From the NCBI GenBank assembly GCA_946480825.1, contig CAMLLG010000026.1, positions 1 through 52,053 of the forward strand: a stretch of DNA of 52,053 bases. Direction: 5' to 3'. Positions 16,800-25,253 of this stretch are shown here, piece after piece. This DNA comes from an uncultured Lysobacteraceae bacterium (GTDB lineage: Bacteria; Pseudomonadota; Gammaproteobacteria; Xanthomonadales; Xanthomonadaceae). The notes beneath the pieces were generated by a model. That model worked only from the letters and a program-made list of their open reading frames with translations, was not told where the DNA came from and made no database searches. Numbering within the stretch: position 1 is the stretch's first letter; the number at the start of each line of letters is the position of its first letter. The translations under genes and the position numbers were made by a program.

Positions 16800-17150
16800 A
16801 GGTCAAGTGATGGGAGAAATTCCGTAGATGTTATCCACCGAGTGGCGCCGTATTTACGAAATTTGTCGGCGCCATCTATGGAACACCGAACAAGTCGTTC
16901 CGCCAAACTTTCGGCTAATGAAAATCAATGACTTACAGTGATGAAGGCGACGTTTAGTGTTACCAACGTCCGCTCCTAGCCGAAAGCCCTCGTCGAAATC
17001 CACAAAAAGCTGGACCCCGGCCTGCGCCGGGCGACGGCGATGGGGAGCGACAGCGACAGCGACGCGGTCGATGCCGACAAGGCGCGAACCTGCCTCGCCT
17101 GATCGCTCATCACGCCACGTCTGCAGAAATCATCTTGAAGCGGTAAACGA
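16800..17150 (-). other. AT-richer intergenic region upstream of the STAND NTPase
   Basis: About 350 bases without a gene. The half next to the NTPase start (16800-16980) is notably AT-rich and must hold its promoter, but no clear -35/-10 pair was found. GGCGCC occurs twice (16844-16849 and 16869-16874) around an AT-rich core. A palindromic repeat lies at 17010-17036. Confidence 0.5.
17010..17036 (+). repeat. Intergenic palindromic repeat, inverted relative to the copy at 12300
   Basis: CTGGACCCCGGCCTGCGCCG followed by GGCGACG is the reverse-oriented counterpart of GTCCCGGCGAAGGCCCGGAC at 12300, a common palindromic intergenic element in this group. Confidence 0.6.
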
Positions 17151-17178
17151 CGAAGGGCGCCTCGCGGCGCCCTTCGAG
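17151..17178 (-). terminator. Terminator of metK
   Basis: On the minus strand, GAAGGGCGCC-gcga-GGCGCCCTTC forms a perfect 10-bp stem, followed by GTCGTTT. It starts about 25 bases after the metK stop. Confidence 0.8.
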
Positions 17179-17203
17179 CATTGCAGCGTCGAGCGAACTT
17201 GAC

Positions 17204-18415
17204 TTACTTCAGGCCCGAGGCCTTGCGCAGGTCGTCCGCCTTGTCGGTCTTTTCCCACGAGAAGGCGGTGGCCTTGACGGTCTTGCCGTCGCCGTCGACG
17301 TAGGAGACGTCCTTCGGTTTGCGGCCGAAGTGGCCGTAGGCGGCGGTGTCCTGATAGATCGGGTGGATCAGGTCGAGCATCTTCACGATGCCGTACGGGC
17401 GCAGGTCGAAGTGCGCGCGGATCAGTTTCTCGATCTTCTCGTCCGGAATCTTGCCGGTGCCGAAGGTGGTGACCGAAATGCTGGTGGGTTCGGCCACGCC
17501 GATGGCGTAGCTGACCTGCACTTCGCAGCGGTCGGCAAGGCCGGCGGCGACGATGTTCTTGGCCACGTAGCGCGCGGCGTAGGCGGCCGAGCGGTCGACC
17601 TTCGACGGGTCCTTGCCCGAGAACGCGCCGCCGCCGTGGCGGGCCATGCCGCCGTAGGTGTCGACGATGATCTTGCGGCCGGTCAGGCCGCAGTCGCCCA
17701 CCGGGCCGCCGATCACGAACTTGCCGGTCGGGTTGATGTGCACCTTGTTCTTCGGCAGCGCGTCCAGCCACTTCTTCGGCAGCACGGGCACCAGGATGTG
17801 CGTGCGCACGGCTTCGATCAGGTCCTTCTGCTTGATGTCCGGATCGTGCTGGGTCGACAGCACCACCGCGTCCAGGCCGAGGATCTTGTTGCCGTCGTAG
17901 CGCAGGGTGACCTGCGACTTGGCGTCCGGGCGCAGCCACTTCAGCTTGCCGTTCTTGCGCACCTTGGCCTGCTGTTCCACCAGGCGGTGGCTGTAGTACA
18001 GCGGGGCCGGCATGAATTCCGGCGCCTCGTTGCAGGCGTAGCCGAACATCAGGCCCTGGTCGCCCGCGCCCTGTTCTTCCGGCTTCTTGCGGTCCACGCC
18101 CTGGTTGATGTCCGGCGACTGCTTGCCGAGCATGTTGATGATGGCGCAGGTGTGGCCGTCGAAGCCGACGTCGGAATTGTCGTAGCCGATGTCGTTGATG
18201 ACCTTGCGCGCCAGCGACTCGATGTCCACCCAGGCGTTGGTGGTGACTTCGCCGGCGACGATGGCCGCGCCCGTCTTCACCAGGGTTTCGCAGGCGACGC
18301 GCGCGCGCTTGTCCTGGGTCAGGATGGCGTCGAGCACGGCGTCGGAAATCTGATCCGCCATCTTGTCCGGATGGCCTTCGGACACCGATTCGGAGGTGAA
18401 GAGGTAGCTGGACAT
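17204..18415 (-). CDS. metK: S-adenosylmethionine synthetase (methionine adenosyltransferase)
   Basis: Makes S-adenosylmethionine from methionine and ATP in the cytosol, with tripolyphosphate cleavage. The 403-residue protein carries the family signatures [20 protein letters not shown] at the N-terminus, [12 protein letters not shown], and the P-loop-like [20 protein letters not shown], and ends with [13 protein letters not shown]. The ATG at 18415 follows AGGA nine bases upstream. The leader carries a striking three-half-site inverted repeat. It is divergent from the OlsF-like acyltransferase and ends at a strong terminator. It complements ahcY and speD in this window in the SAM cycle. Confidence 0.98.
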   Translation of the reverse strand: MSSYLFTSESVSEGHPDKMADQISDAVLDAILTQDKRARVACETLVKTGAAIVAGEVTTNAWVDIESLARKVINDIGYDNSDVGFDGHTCAIINMLGKQSPDINQGVDRKKPEEQGAGDQGLMFGYACNEAPEFMPAPLYYSHRLVEQQAKVRKNGKLKWLRPDAKSQVTLRYDGNKILGLDAVVLSTQHDPDIKQKDLIEAVRTHILVPVLPKKWLDALPKNKVHINPTGKFVIGGPVGDCGLTGRKIIVDTYGGMARHGGGAFSGKDPSKVDRSAAYAARYVAKNIVAAGLADRCEVQVSYAIGVAEPTSISVTTFGTGKIPDEKIEKLIRAHFDLRPYGIVKMLDLIHPIYQDTAAYGHFGRKPKDVSYVDGDGKTVKATAFSWEKTDKADDLRKASGLK

Positions 18416-18434
18416 CGACAGGGCTTCCTTTTTT

Positions 18435-18467
18435 GATGAAATGGATTCATCCCTTGATCGGGATGAA
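18435..18467 (-). promoter_or_regulatory. Overlapping inverted repeats (three half-sites) in the metK leader
   Basis: On the minus strand, TTCATCCC-gatcaa-GGGATGAA forms a perfect 8-bp stem (18467-18446). Its right arm shares GATGAA with a second perfect repeat, GATGAA-tccat-TTCATC (18451-18435). The two stems cannot form together. The second ends just before the AAAAAAGGAAG ribosome site. Upstream, TATGAT near 18481-18486 is a likely -10. This may be a tandem operator for a methionine regulator or an RNA switch; I cannot tell which. Confidence 0.6.
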
Positions 18468-18612
18468 AAGATGGGCGCGCATCATACACCCCCCGCCCGA
18501 CCGCTGCATGACCGCCCGGCGGGCCGGTGGAGTGTCACGCAATCGCCGCGCGGGCGCCATCCGGCTGTCGCCGGGGCGCGGCAGGCTGGCGGCCATCGCG
18601 GCCGACTCTCGC

Positions 18613-20349
18613 ATGCCCATGCAGCCTCTCGAACGACAGCTCCAGACCCGTTATCCGCAGTGGTTTTCCGGGCGCCGGGCCGGACTCGCCCGGACCGTGC
18701 TCCGTGGCCTGGGCCGATGGTCGCGCTTCGACGAGATCAACGCATTCCTGGCCCGCAGCCCGGACACGCGGGACTTCGCGTTCGTCGACGCCGCGCTGGA
18801 CTTCCTCCGCGCCGACTGCCGGGTGGAAGCCGCGGATCTGGCCGGCATCCCCGCCAGCGGCCGCCTGCTGGTGGTGGCGAACCACCCGTCCGGTGCGCTC
18901 GACGCGCTGGCGCTGCTGGCGGCGATCGGCCGGGTGCGGCGCGACGTGAAGATCGTCGCCAACGACATGCTGACCGCGCTGGAACCGCTGTCGGGCCTGA
19001 TGCTGCCGGTGCGGATCCTGGGCGGCCGGCCGGAGGCCGACAGCCTGCGCGCGATCGAGGCGGCGCTGGAGGCGGATCAGTGCGTCGTGGTGTTTCCGGC
19101 CGGCGAGGTGTCGCGGCTGGGGTTCGGCGGTGTGCGCGACCGCCGCTGGCGCCACGGCTTCCTGCGCTTCGCCCGGCGCTGCGCGGCACCGGTGCTGCCG
19201 GTGCGGATCGAAGCCCGGAACTCGATGTTGTTCTACGGCGCGTCGGCGCTGTACAAGCCGGCGGGCACCGCGCTGCTGGCCCGCGAAATGTTCGCCCGCC
19301 GCGGTCGTGCGGTGCGTCTGTATGTGGGACGACCGCTGTGGATCGATCCGGAACGGCCGCCGCTGCAGAGCCTGCGCGACGTGCGCCGCGCGCTGTATGC
19401 GCTGGGCCGTCGTTCGTCCGCGCGCGGGCCGGAGCCGGTGGCGCCGCCGGTCGATCGGAACCTTCTGCGCGAGGCAGTGGCGCGGACCGAACTGCTGGGC
19501 CGCACCGGCGACGGCAGGGAGATCCGGCTGGCCGATCGCCTCGATGCCGATGCGCCGCTGTTGCTGGAGATCGGACGGCTGCGCGAGGCGACGTTCCGCG
19601 CGGTGGGCGAGGGCAGCGGTCGCAGCCGCGATCTGGATGACCACGATCCGCACTACCAGCACATCCTGGTGTGGGACGCGGCGGCGGGGAACATCGCCGG
19701 TGCCTACCGGGTCGCGCGGGGCGCGGCGATGCTCGCGCGCCGCGGGCTCGCCGGGCTGTATACCGCATCGTTGTTCCGTTATGCCGACGAGGCATTGCCG
19801 CGGCTGGCGCAGGGGCTGGAACTGGGCCGCAGTTTCGTCGCGCAGGAGTATTGGGGCAGCCGCAGCCTCGATTATCTGTGGCAGGGCATCGGCGCGTATC
19901 TGCGCCGGTATCCGCAGATCCGGTATCTGTTCGGCGCGGTCTCGATCAGCGCGGCGCTGCCGCTGCCGGCGCGCGAGCATCTCGTCGCCTATTACCAGCG
20001 ACATTACGGCTGCGAGGACGCGGTCGCGGCGTCGCTGCGGCCGTTCCGCTATTTCGCGGCGTCACCGGACTATGGCGGGATGCGCGCCGACACCGCGTTC
20101 GAGGTGTTGAAGGCGAATCTCGCCGCGCACGGTGCGACGGTGCCGATGTTGTACAGGCAATACACCGAACTGTGCGCGCCCGGCGGCGCGCGGTTTCTCG
20201 CCTTCGGCGTCGACCCGGCCTTCAGCGACTGCATCGATGGTCTGATCGAAGTCGATCTGCAGACGATCCTGCCGAAGAAGCGTCGACGCTATCTGCAGCC
20301 GCGGGAGCGCGCGTGCGTCGACGAAGCGGCCTGCGACATCGCGGCGTGA
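18613..20349 (+). CDS. OlsF-like bifunctional acyltransferase (ornithine-lipid type)
   Basis: A 578-residue fusion. The N-terminal half is a PlsC-type O-acyltransferase with ANHPSGALD (His91, Asp97; the HX5D spacing of the haemolysin/OlsA-like branch) and FPAGEVSR (161-168). The C-terminal half (about 330-560) is an OlsB/haemolysin-like N-acyltransferase of the GNAT fold, with EIGRLREATFRAVGEGSG, GAYRVARG, ELGRSFV and YLWQGIGAYL. Proteins of this layout (OlsF) can make ornithine lipids in one polypeptide, or an equivalent aminolipid. The ATG at 18613 (or 18619) begins the family-like sequence; the open frame back to 18433 is antisense to the metK leader. It is divergent from metK. Confidence 0.82.
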   Translation: MPMQPLERQLQTRYPQWFSGRRAGLARTVLRGLGRWSRFDEINAFLARSPDTRDFAFVDAALDFLRADCRVEAADLAGIPASGRLLVVANHPSGALDALALLAAIGRVRRDVKIVANDMLTALEPLSGLMLPVRILGGRPEADSLRAIEAALEADQCVVVFPAGEVSRLGFGGVRDRRWRHGFLRFARRCAAPVLPVRIEARNSMLFYGASALYKPAGTALLAREMFARRGRAVRLYVGRPLWIDPERPPLQSLRDVRRALYALGRRSSARGPEPVAPPVDRNLLREAVARTELLGRTGDGREIRLADRLDADAPLLLEIGRLREATFRAVGEGSGRSRDLDDHDPHYQHILVWDAAAGNIAGAYRVARGAAMLARRGLAGLYTASLFRYADEALPRLAQGLELGRSFVAQEYWGSRSLDYLWQGIGAYLRRYPQIRYLFGAVSISAALPLPAREHLVAYYQRHYGCEDAVAASLRPFRYFAASPDYGGMRADTAFEVLKANLAAHGATVPMLYRQYTELCAPGGARFLAFGVDPAFSDCIDGLIEVDLQTILPKKRRRYLQPRERACVDEAACDIAA

Positions 20350-20480
20350 CGATCGATCGCCTGCGTCGGGCGCTTGCGCGCGGAGCATCGCAGTGGGTTA
20401 CAGTCGCCAAGGGATGATCGGCAGGCCCGGCAGGTCCGGGTCGCTGGTCGGTCGCACGGATCAGCCACGAGGCACAGGGA

Positions 20481-20879
20481 ATGCGTGGAAGGGGACAGGG
20501 GAAGCGCGCGCCGTCGGCGCGTGGCGTCGCGACGTCGTTCGCCGGGCGGTGCTGGCTGCTCGCCTGGCCATTCGCACCGATCGCGTTCGATGTGGGCGCT
20601 CTCCATCCTCGCCCGAACGATCCGAAGTCCTCGAACCATCCCCCGGGTTCGGCCCAGGCGTTCGCCAACGACAATTTCAACTGCACCTGCACCAGTCTGT
20701 TGAAGACGCTGCACGGCCTGTTCAACGGCGCGAACACTCGGGACCAGATGAACGACGCCATCGCGCTGATGATGTCGCTGAAGGGGCAGGCGAAAGCGAT
20801 GATGGCCGGCATCCCGAATCCGTCCGCACCCAATACCGGGCCGAGTTTCGAATGCCAGCCGGCGAATCCACGCAACTGA
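20481..20879 (+). CDS. Small hypothetical protein ending within a tandem repeat
   Basis: A 132-residue frame with GC-rich third positions over its last ~90 codons, supporting real coding. The N-terminal part (RCWLLAWPFAPIAFDVGA, about 23-40) is hydrophobic and could be an export or anchor segment. The mature part has NFNCTCTSLLKTLHGLFNG, three cysteines and a Met-rich helix (ALMMSLKGQAKAMMAG). I recognise no family. The start is uncertain. The last codons and the TGA stop lie inside the first unit of a five-copy 13-base tandem repeat. Confidence 0.5.
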   Translation: MRGRGQGKRAPSARGVATSFAGRCWLLAWPFAPIAFDVGALHPRPNDPKSSNHPPGSAQAFANDNFNCTCTSLLKTLHGLFNGANTRDQMNDAIALMMSLKGQAKAMMAGIPNPSAPNTGPSFECQPANPRN

Positions 20880-20930
20880 TCCACGCAACTGATCCACGCA
20901 ACTGATCCACGCAACTGATCCACGCAACTG
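20866..20930 (+). repeat. 13-bp tandem repeat, five perfect copies
   Basis: ATCCACGCAACTG repeats five times head to tail (units at 20866, 20879, 20892, 20905 and 20918). The first unit holds the stop codon of the small gene. Because 13 is not a multiple of three, copies read different frames. Confidence 0.97.
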
Positions 20931-21005
20931 ACCTACATCACCGTTCGCAGTCACGCGCATCGCCGCCGCGCATCCGCGCGGCGAACACTTCGGGAGCAAG
21001 ACCTC

Positions 21006-21713
21006 ATGTCCAACACCCTCACCGTCGGTTTCGTCCTCTACCCCGGCTGCACGCTGCTGGATTTCGCCGGCGCCACCCAGATCTTCGCCTATACCCCGGG
21101 CTTCCAGGTGGTCTGGATCGGGCAGGATCTCGATACTCCGATCACCACCACCGAAACCGTCACCGTCAATCCCAGCGCCACCTATGCGAACCATCCGCCG
21201 CTGGACATCGTGTTCGTGCCCGGCGGCGGCAGCGAGGGCGTCGGCGCGGCGATGCAGGACAAGGATCTGATGGTTTGGCTGAAGGCCGTTTCCGCCGATG
21301 CGCAGTGGGTGGGCTCGGTCTGCACCGGCGCCTTCATCCTCGCCGCCGCGGGGCTGTTCGACGGTTGCAGCGTGACCACCTACTGGAGCGCGCGGCCGGT
21401 GCTCGCGATGTTCCCGACACTGGAGGTGGTGCCCGGCTATCCGCGCTGGCACATCGACGAGGACAACAAACGCTTCAGCGGCGGCGGCATTTCCTCGTCG
21501 CTCGATCTCGCGCTCGAACTGGTGCAGACGATTTCCGGCACCGAGGCGGCGAACACCAGCCAGCTGTTCGTGCAGTACGCGCCGTCGCCGCCGGTGCATT
21601 CGGGCGACCCCGGCGAAGCGTCGCCGGAACTGGTGATCAGCGTCACCCAGTCGCAGGCCGACTTCACCGCAGGCCTGGTCGCGGCGACCAGGGCAGTGCT
21701 TGGGCAGAGCTGA
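21006..21713 (+). CDS. DJ-1/PfpI family protein, isonitrile hydratase-like
   Basis: A 235-residue flavodoxin-like DJ-1/PfpI protein. The nucleophile elbow is GSVCTGAFILAAAGLFDG with Cys106-Thr107, and the N-terminal FVLYPGCTLLDFAG (Asp19) matches the isocyanide hydratase (InhA) branch, where these residues form the active site. This predicts hydration of isonitriles to formamides, though substrate cannot be fixed from sequence. The ATG follows GGGAG by 10 bases. It begins 75 bases after the tandem repeat. It is not fused to an AraC-type regulator, unlike many GATase1 relatives. Confidence 0.85.
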   Translation: MSNTLTVGFVLYPGCTLLDFAGATQIFAYTPGFQVVWIGQDLDTPITTTETVTVNPSATYANHPPLDIVFVPGGGSEGVGAAMQDKDLMVWLKAVSADAQWVGSVCTGAFILAAAGLFDGCSVTTYWSARPVLAMFPTLEVVPGYPRWHIDEDNKRFSGGGISSSLDLALELVQTISGTEAANTSQLFVQYAPSPPVHSGDPGEASPELVISVTQSQADFTAGLVAATRAVLGQS

Positions 21714-21856
21714 TCACCGCGCCGAACATGCTGTTCAACGACATGCTGTTCGACATCACGCCATTCAACACCACGCTGAACAGCGCGGTCCGCATCGCGG
21801 AGGAAACGTGGCTTCCGGCACCGTGTCCGCGGTGCCGGCTCGGGTAGCATCCGCCG

Positions 21857-22879
21857 ATGGATTCCCTCAGCCAGATCGTGCTCGGCGCCGCGCTCGCCGC
21901 GGCCATCGCCCCCGCAGGCCACCGCCGCGCCGCGCTGCTCGCCGGCGCGGCGCTCGGTACCTTGCCGGATCTCGATTCGCTGGTCATTCCGCTGTTCGGC
22001 GGCGACGCCGTCGACCAGATGACCATGCATCGCAGCCTCAGCCATTCGTTGTTCGTGCTGCCTTGGGTCGGTGCGCTGATCTGGTGGCTGTTCCGCCGCC
22101 GAGGCGGGCGGGTGGCGCAGTCGCCCACGCGCTGGCTCTGGGCGATCCAGCTGGCGCTGATCACGCATCCGCTGCTCGATGCCTTCACCGTCTACGGCAC
22201 CCAGCTGTGGTGGCCGCTCGCGACGCCGCCGACGATGTGGGCCAGCGTCTTCATCATCGACCCGCTGTACACGCTGTGGCTGTTGATCGCGTGCATCGTC
22301 GCGTGGCGCGCACGCGAACGCATCGTCGCGCAGCGCGCGCTGGTCGCGGGGCTGGTGTTGAGCACCGCCTATCTCGGCTGGTCGCTGGTCGCGAAATCCA
22401 TGGTCGACCGCGCGGCGGACGAGGCGCTGGCGGCGATGGGTCTGCAGGACGCCCCGCGCTTCAGCGTGCCGATGCCGTTCAACACGCTGCTCTGGCGCGT
22501 GGTGGCGATGAGGCCGGACGGTTACGTCGAGGGCGAACGTTCGCTGGTCGCCGACCGCGGGCCGATGCGGTTCCGCCGGCATGCCTCGGATGTCGCCGCG
22601 CTGCAGGCGGTCGCGGAGTTTCCGAAGGTCGAGCGCCTGCGCTGGTTCAATCACGGCTTCATGAAGGCCGAGGAGCGCGACGGGCGTCTGATCCTCAGCG
22701 ATCTGCGCATGGGCGCCGAGCCCGACTACATCTTCAATTTCGCGGTCGCCCGCCGCAACAGCCCGACCTGGCGCGAGATTCCGGTGGAACAGCTCGATTG
22801 GCCGTGGAACGCGGCGGAGCGACTAAGCGCGATGTGGGAGCGGATCTGGGCGGAGCCCGCCGATCCCGTACGGCCGTAA
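21857..22879 (+). CDS. Inner-membrane DUF457/YdjM-type metal-dependent hydrolase
   Basis: A 340-residue protein with an N-terminal membrane domain carrying the family His/Asp pattern: MDSLSQIVLGAALAAAI, GTLPDLDSL, HRSLSHSLF and LITHPLLDAFTVYGTQL, which suggest metal binding at the membrane. Hydrophobic segments lie near residues 70-83, 115-165 and 175-190. The C-terminal ~130 residues are soluble. It ends exactly one base before the stop of the convergent methyltransferase gene, with no space for a terminator. The physiological substrate is unknown. Confidence 0.85.
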   Translation: MDSLSQIVLGAALAAAIAPAGHRRAALLAGAALGTLPDLDSLVIPLFGGDAVDQMTMHRSLSHSLFVLPWVGALIWWLFRRRGGRVAQSPTRWLWAIQLALITHPLLDAFTVYGTQLWWPLATPPTMWASVFIIDPLYTLWLLIACIVAWRARERIVAQRALVAGLVLSTAYLGWSLVAKSMVDRAADEALAAMGLQDAPRFSVPMPFNTLLWRVVAMRPDGYVEGERSLVADRGPMRFRRHASDVAALQAVAEFPKVERLRWFNHGFMKAEERDGRLILSDLRMGAEPDYIFNFAVARRNSPTWREIPVEQLDWPWNAAERLSAMWERIWAEPADPVRP

Positions 22880-23704
22880 TCAATACACCACCGCCCGCGC
22901 CTGCACGAACGAATAGAAGAACACCGCGTCCGGGTCGTTCTGCACGTCGCGCATCTCGCGGCGCATGCCGTCGACCACCTCGGCGGTGACGCAGCCGGCG
23001 GCGATCAGCTGATCGGCGGCCGAGAGCAGCAGTTCTTCCCAGAACGCGATCATGGTCTTGCGCCGCGCCGGTTCGCGGTTGTCGAAGTGGAAGGTCTTGA
23101 TCTCGGTGGTGACGTCGCGGAAACCGCCGGCCAGCAGCAGATTGCCGAGCTTGGCGCCGACGAACGGGTCGCCACCGCTCTCGTGCTGGAAATCGTTGAA
23201 CGCCATCCAGTATTTCCACACGTTGGGCGAATACGGATCGAGCAGGAACGAGGCGTTCATCACCTCGGTGATGTAGACCGGCGCGCCCGGCGACAGCACG
23301 CGGCGCACCTCGTTGAGCACCCGCGCCGGCGACGGCACGTGTTCCAGCACCCAGCACAGGAACGCGGCGTCGAAGCTGCGGGCCTCGAACGGCAGATCGG
23401 TGGCGTCGGCCTGCTGCAGCGTGTAACGGCCGTCGAGCCACGGCATGCCGCCGAGATTTTCCTTCGCAGCCGCCAGCTGCGCCTCGTTGAGATCGACGCA
23501 GGTCGCGTGCAGGTCCGGAAAGCGCCGCAGCAGGATCTCGGTCTGCGCGCCGACGCCGCTGCCGACTTCCAGCAGCCGCCTCGCGCCTGTGTAATCGATG
23601 TTGCGGAAGATCGTCGACTCGGCGATCCGCGCCTGTTTCACGAGTCGCGCCTGCTCGGTGCTGGAGAAGCCGTGGAGATAGGTGGGCGAATTGTCTTCAT
23701 TCAT
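22880..23704 (-). CDS. Class I SAM-dependent methyltransferase
   Basis: A 274-residue Rossmann-fold methyltransferase. Motif I is RLLEVGSGVGAQTEILLRRF, the acidic strand-2 residue is in ATCVDLNEAQ, motif post-II is LQQADATDLPFEARSFDAAF, followed by VLEHVPSPARVLNEVRRVL. These resemble UbiE/COQ5-like small-molecule methyltransferases, but the substrate is not evident. It lies 27 bases downstream of dusB on the same strand and is probably co-transcribed with it. It converges end to end with the DUF457 gene. Confidence 0.88.
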   Translation of the reverse strand: MNEDNSPTYLHGFSSTEQARLVKQARIAESTIFRNIDYTGARRLLEVGSGVGAQTEILLRRFPDLHATCVDLNEAQLAAAKENLGGMPWLDGRYTLQQADATDLPFEARSFDAAFLCWVLEHVPSPARVLNEVRRVLSPGAPVYITEVMNASFLLDPYSPNVWKYWMAFNDFQHESGGDPFVGAKLGNLLLAGGFRDVTTEIKTFHFDNREPARRKTMIAFWEELLLSAADQLIAAGCVTAEVVDGMRREMRDVQNDPDAVFFYSFVQARAVVY

Positions 23705-23731
23705 GTCGGTCGTTCCGATGGCATCGAAAAA

Positions 23732-24730
23732 TCAGGCCGCTTCCGGCAACGCGGGCGCCACGCCCGCGATCAGCGCATCGAAATAATCGCGGGTGAGTTG
23801 CCGTTGTTCTTCGGCCGTTTCGGCGCGATTGACGATGGCCTTGAACGCCTGGTTCTCCGGCCGGTCCTTCGCGTACCAGCCCAGATGCTTGCGCGCGATG
23901 CGCACGCCCTGCGGTTCGCCGTAGAAATCGTGGAGATGGTCGAGATGGCCGAGCAGGAGGTCGCGCACTTCGGTCAGCATCGGCGGCGGCAGGGTGTCGC
24001 CGGTGGCGAGGAAGTGCGCGACCTCGCGGAAGATCCATGGCCGGCCCTGCGCGGCGCGGCCGATCATCACCGCGTCGCAGCCGGTGAGGTCGAGCACGTG
24101 CTTCGCCTTCTGCGGCGAATCGATATCGCCGTTGGCGATCACCGGGATCTTCAGCGACGCCTTGATCGCGGCGATGGTGTCGTACTCGGCCACGCCGGTG
24201 TACTGCTGGTCGCGGGTGCGGCCGTGGACGGTGAGCGCGGCGATGCCGCAGTCCTCGGCGATGCGCGCGATCGTCGGCGCGTTGCGCGCGTCGGCGGCCC
24301 AGCCGGTGCGGATCTTCAGCGTGACCGGCACGTCCACGGCGTTCACCATCGCGGTCAGGATCCGCGCCACCAGCGCTTCGTCGCGCATCAGCGCGGAGCC
24401 GGCCCAGGCGTTGCAGACCTTTTTCGCGGGGCAACCCATGTTGATGTCGACGATCTGCGCGCCGTGGTCGACGTTGTAGCGCGCGGCGTCGGCCATCAGC
24501 GCCGGTTCGGTGCCGGCGATCTGCACGCTGATCGGCGCGGGCTCGCCATCGTGGTCCATGCGCTGGAGGGATTTGCGCGTGCGCCAGAAGCGCGGATCGG
24601 AGATGGTCATCTCCGACACCGCCAGGCCCGCGCCCAACCGCTTGCACAGTTGCCGGAACGGCTTGTCGGTGACCCCGGCCATCGGGGCCAGGATCACGCG
24701 CGGTGCGATGGTGTATGGGCCGATCTGCAT
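23732..24730 (-). CDS. dusB: tRNA-dihydrouridine synthase B
   Basis: FMN/NADPH enzyme that reduces uridine to dihydrouridine in the tRNA D-loop. Signatures are VILAPMAGVTDKPFRQL, SVQIAGTEP, VDINMGCPAKKVCNAWAGSA with the catalytic Cys, TLKIRTGW, ALTVHGRTRDQQYTG, VIANGDIDS and AVMIGRAAQGRPWIF. The start at 24730 (MQIGPYTI) fits family members; seven extra upstream codons are open. In enterobacteria dusB precedes fis; here a methyltransferase gene follows instead. Confidence 0.95.
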   Translation of the reverse strand: MQIGPYTIAPRVILAPMAGVTDKPFRQLCKRLGAGLAVSEMTISDPRFWRTRKSLQRMDHDGEPAPISVQIAGTEPALMADAARYNVDHGAQIVDINMGCPAKKVCNAWAGSALMRDEALVARILTAMVNAVDVPVTLKIRTGWAADARNAPTIARIAEDCGIAALTVHGRTRDQQYTGVAEYDTIAAIKASLKIPVIANGDIDSPQKAKHVLDLTGCDAVMIGRAAQGRPWIFREVAHFLATGDTLPPPMLTEVRDLLLGHLDHLHDFYGEPQGVRIARKHLGWYAKDRPENQAFKAIVNRAETAEEQRQLTRDYFDALIAGVAPALPEAA

Positions 24731-24752
24731 GCGCGGATTGTAAACCCGCACG

Positions 24753-24778
24753 AAAAAGCCCGGCGGATGCCGGGCTTC
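24753..24778 (-). terminator. Terminator between yegP and dusB
   Basis: On the minus strand AAGCCCGGC-atcc-GCCGGGCTT continues into a run of Ts. It closes the yegP transcript just before the dusB start. Confidence 0.88.
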
Positions 24779-24812
24779 GATGTGCCGCCGCTGCAGGCAG
24801 GTCGCCGGCGGT

Positions 24813-25169
24813 TCAGGCCTTCGCGGCGCCCTTGTCGTCGGTCAGATCGACGACCGTGGCCTCCGGTGCGTTCTGCTTGACCGAGTCGATGCCGTTGTCG
24901 CGGCCGGCTTCGCGCTCGTACATCTCGCTGGTGCCGATCACCTGGCCGTTGCCGGCCTTGAGGTTGAAGTAGAACTTGCCGTTGGCCGCGGTCTTGCGTT
25001 CGTAGCGGCTGTCGTCCTGGCTGTTCCTGCGGACCGAGTCGATGCCGTTCCTGCAGCCGGCCTTGTCGCCGTAGCCCTCGCTGCTCAGGATCACCTGGCC
25101 GTTGCCTGCCTTCAGATTGAACTGGAATTCGCCGTTCTTGCGGGTGTCGATCTCGAACTTGCCGGCCAT
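24813..25169 (-). CDS. yegP: YegP family protein (two DUF1508 repeats)
   Basis: A 118-residue cytosolic protein built from two DUF1508 units: GEFQFNLKAGNGQVILSSEG with RNGIDSVRRN, then GKFYFNLKAGNGQVIGTSEM with DNGIDSVKQN. Each unit is a small beta-sheet domain; function is unknown, with a suggested role in stress or nucleic-acid related processes not established. AAGGAGG five bases before the ATG makes this a strongly translated gene. It has its own terminator. Confidence 0.92.
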   Translation of the reverse strand: MAGKFEIDTRKNGEFQFNLKAGNGQVILSSEGYGDKAGCRNGIDSVRRNSQDDSRYERKTAANGKFYFNLKAGNGQVIGTSEMYEREAGRDNGIDSVKQNAPEATVVDLTDDKGAAKA

Positions 25170-25253
25170 GCGAACCTCCTTGGTGGATGGTGAATCGAGA
25201 TTAACAACGGCCGGCGGCGAAAACAGCGGCCGCGCCGGTCGTCCGACCGGCGG

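Noticed and set aside
20866..20930. Possible CRISPR array
   Set aside because: The 13-base units are contiguous with no spacers and no cas genes are near.
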